Shown here in pieces: positions 63,219 through 64,000 of a DNA stretch of 64,000 nt (positions are counted from its first letter, which is position 1; each line of letters begins with the position of its first letter). Location of the stretch: positions 1 to 64,000 of the forward strand of contig NZ_JBLWWF010000002.1 in NCBI RefSeq assembly GCF_048268085.1, given 5' to 3'. Under the pieces are notes generated by a model. The model had not been told where the DNA came from. It was given only the letters and a program-made list of their open reading frames with translations, and searched no databases. This DNA is from Neptunicella sp048268085 (GTDB taxonomy: Bacteria; Pseudomonadota; Gammaproteobacteria; Enterobacterales; Alteromonadaceae). The position numbers and the translations under genes were made by a program.

Positions 63219-63965
63219 CTAATGACCATCCCGATGCCAGGCTTGTACGCTGGCTCCTACGGGGGAAAATTGACGGCCAACTTTCCATTTAGGTTTAATC
63301 ATTGTCAGGGTTGATTCGCGTTTTTTAGCGGTGATCACATAAATCGAACCTAATAACGGTAAATACTTTTCACCAAACATTTGCCACGAACTCGATGGCA
63401 TGGATTGTCGTTCAAATAAGATCTCACTGTGCAACATCCGCTGATCACTGAGGATTTCAAAACCTAACAACTGTAGCCAGTCTTTGATTCGGCCAGCGGA
63501 AAAAAACCTAGCCTGGTGCAACACACTGTCGCCTTTAAACGGTAATAAACGACCAATTCCGGCAAAGCTAAAAGGGTTAAACCCACTGATCACCAGATGA
63601 CCATTAGGGATAATCGCATAGTTAATTTCACGCAAAATTTGATGAGGATCAGCAGCAAAGTCCAGTTCATGAGCTAAAACAAAGGCATCAATGGAGTTTT
63701 CTTGATAGGGTAAAGATTCAGATAACGACAATAATCTGGAACCATTATTCATTTTACAAGTCTGTAATATTCGATGCTGAATTGGACATTCGCTTAAGTC
63801 AAGTTGACAACTAAGATCGCCCAATTGCACCATGTGATAACCAAAAAATTGGCGACACTTACGCTTAATCACTTGTTCTGTTAATTGCGCAATATGCTCA
63901 CCCAGTGGCAATTGTTGCCAGGAACGAGGATAGACAGGTTTATCAGATAAATATGCTGGTTTCAT
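63219..63965 (-). CDS. yafS: SAM-dependent methyltransferase, YafS-like
   Basis: A 248-residue class I methyltransferase-like protein matching E. coli YafS: the opening MKPAYLSDKPVYPRSWQQLP, VLAHELDFAADPHQILREIN, and GHLVISGFNPFSFAGIGRLL. The glycine-rich SAM motif is weak in this family. I start it at ATG 63965; an upstream in-frame TTG at 63983 is possible, and the ribosome site does not decide. In E. coli yafS lies by gloB and rnhA. Substrate unknown. Confidence 0.85.
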   Translation of the reverse strand: MKPAYLSDKPVYPRSWQQLPLGEHIAQLTEQVIKRKCRQFFGYHMVQLGDLSCQLDLSECPIQHRILQTCKMNNGSRLLSLSESLPYQENSIDAFVLAHELDFAADPHQILREINYAIIPNGHLVISGFNPFSFAGIGRLLPFKGDSVLHQARFFSAGRIKDWLQLLGFEILSDQRMLHSEILFERQSMPSSSWQMFGEKYLPLLGSIYVITAKKRESTLTMIKPKWKVGRQFSPVGASVQAWHRDGH

Positions 63966-64000
63966 TTTTAAATACTGAATCAACTCTTAAAGGTGATATA

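Overview
The window looks like a chromosomal segment of a marine, polysaccharide-degrading gammaproteobacterium of the Alteromonadales (Alteromonas/Glaciecola/Catenovulum type). This rests on gene content: gltX followed by tRNA-Ala and tRNA-Glu, yeaC/msrB/gapA/yeaD homologues close together, YafS- and YbiT-type proteins, an ExoP-like GH3 enzyme, and an arabinose utilisation locus with secreted glycosidases. The genus is inference. No phage, insertion sequence, CRISPR array or defence island is visible.

Layout. (1) 1-15.1 kb is a sugar utilisation locus. A secreted protein runs off the left edge. Then come a secreted alpha/beta hydrolase, a Tat-exported GH51 arabinofuranosidase and a GH95 enzyme on +. 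Facing them on - is a probable operon araB-araD-araA-HAD phosphatase-Tat-exported unknown-galM-GH97. Together they can release L-arabinose (and probably L-galactose/L-fucose or galactose) from a branched plant or algal polymer and feed it to D-xylulose-5-phosphate. (2) 15.4-27.7 kb is housekeeping: a DnaJ-related protein, an MFS transporter, an exported methyltransferase, a DUF349 coiled-coil protein, YeaC, a zinc-ribbon protein, an AGCS symporter, an M14 carboxypeptidase, a long GAPDH paralogue and MsrB. (3) 28-38.7 kb holds gapA, yeaD, a Gfo/Idh/MocA oxidoreductase, the tRNA-Ala/tRNA-Glu operon with repetitive tail DNA, gltX, tRNA-Val, a TPR pseudo-receiver protein, an Atm1-type ABC exporter, a desaturase and initiator tRNA. 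(4) 38.9-45.9 kb holds a degenerate 5'-nucleotidase paired with a diguanylate cyclase, a polysaccharide deacetylase and a GH3 glucosidase behind a LacI-type operator. (5) 45.9-64 kb holds a glutaredoxin-membrane fusion, DUF2797, a cold-shock/DUF1294 protein, a Na+/H+ antiporter, YbiT, YadGH, NDH-2, DUF1080, a DUF900 hydrolase with a periplasmic partner, a small outer-membrane barrel, tRNA-Pro with repetitive tail, dcd, the Fe-S carrier ApbC, metG and yafS.

The most unusual signal is in the DNA downstream of tRNA-Glu and tRNA-Pro. Both tails carry a roughly 70-77 nt module that folds into the same hairpin series. Stem sequences differ between copies but stay complementary, while loop motifs (ATCC, TCC[AC]G) are kept. 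At tRNA-Pro the unit also carries a perfect 20-nt copy of the tRNA 3' end, which resembles the architecture of the E. coli tyrT rtT repeats. A second point is the number of apparent pseudoenzymes and pseudo-signalling proteins: a 5'-nucleotidase-like protein with all metal ligands replaced, next to an intact-looking GGDEF protein, and a receiver domain whose phosphoacceptor Asp is Ser.
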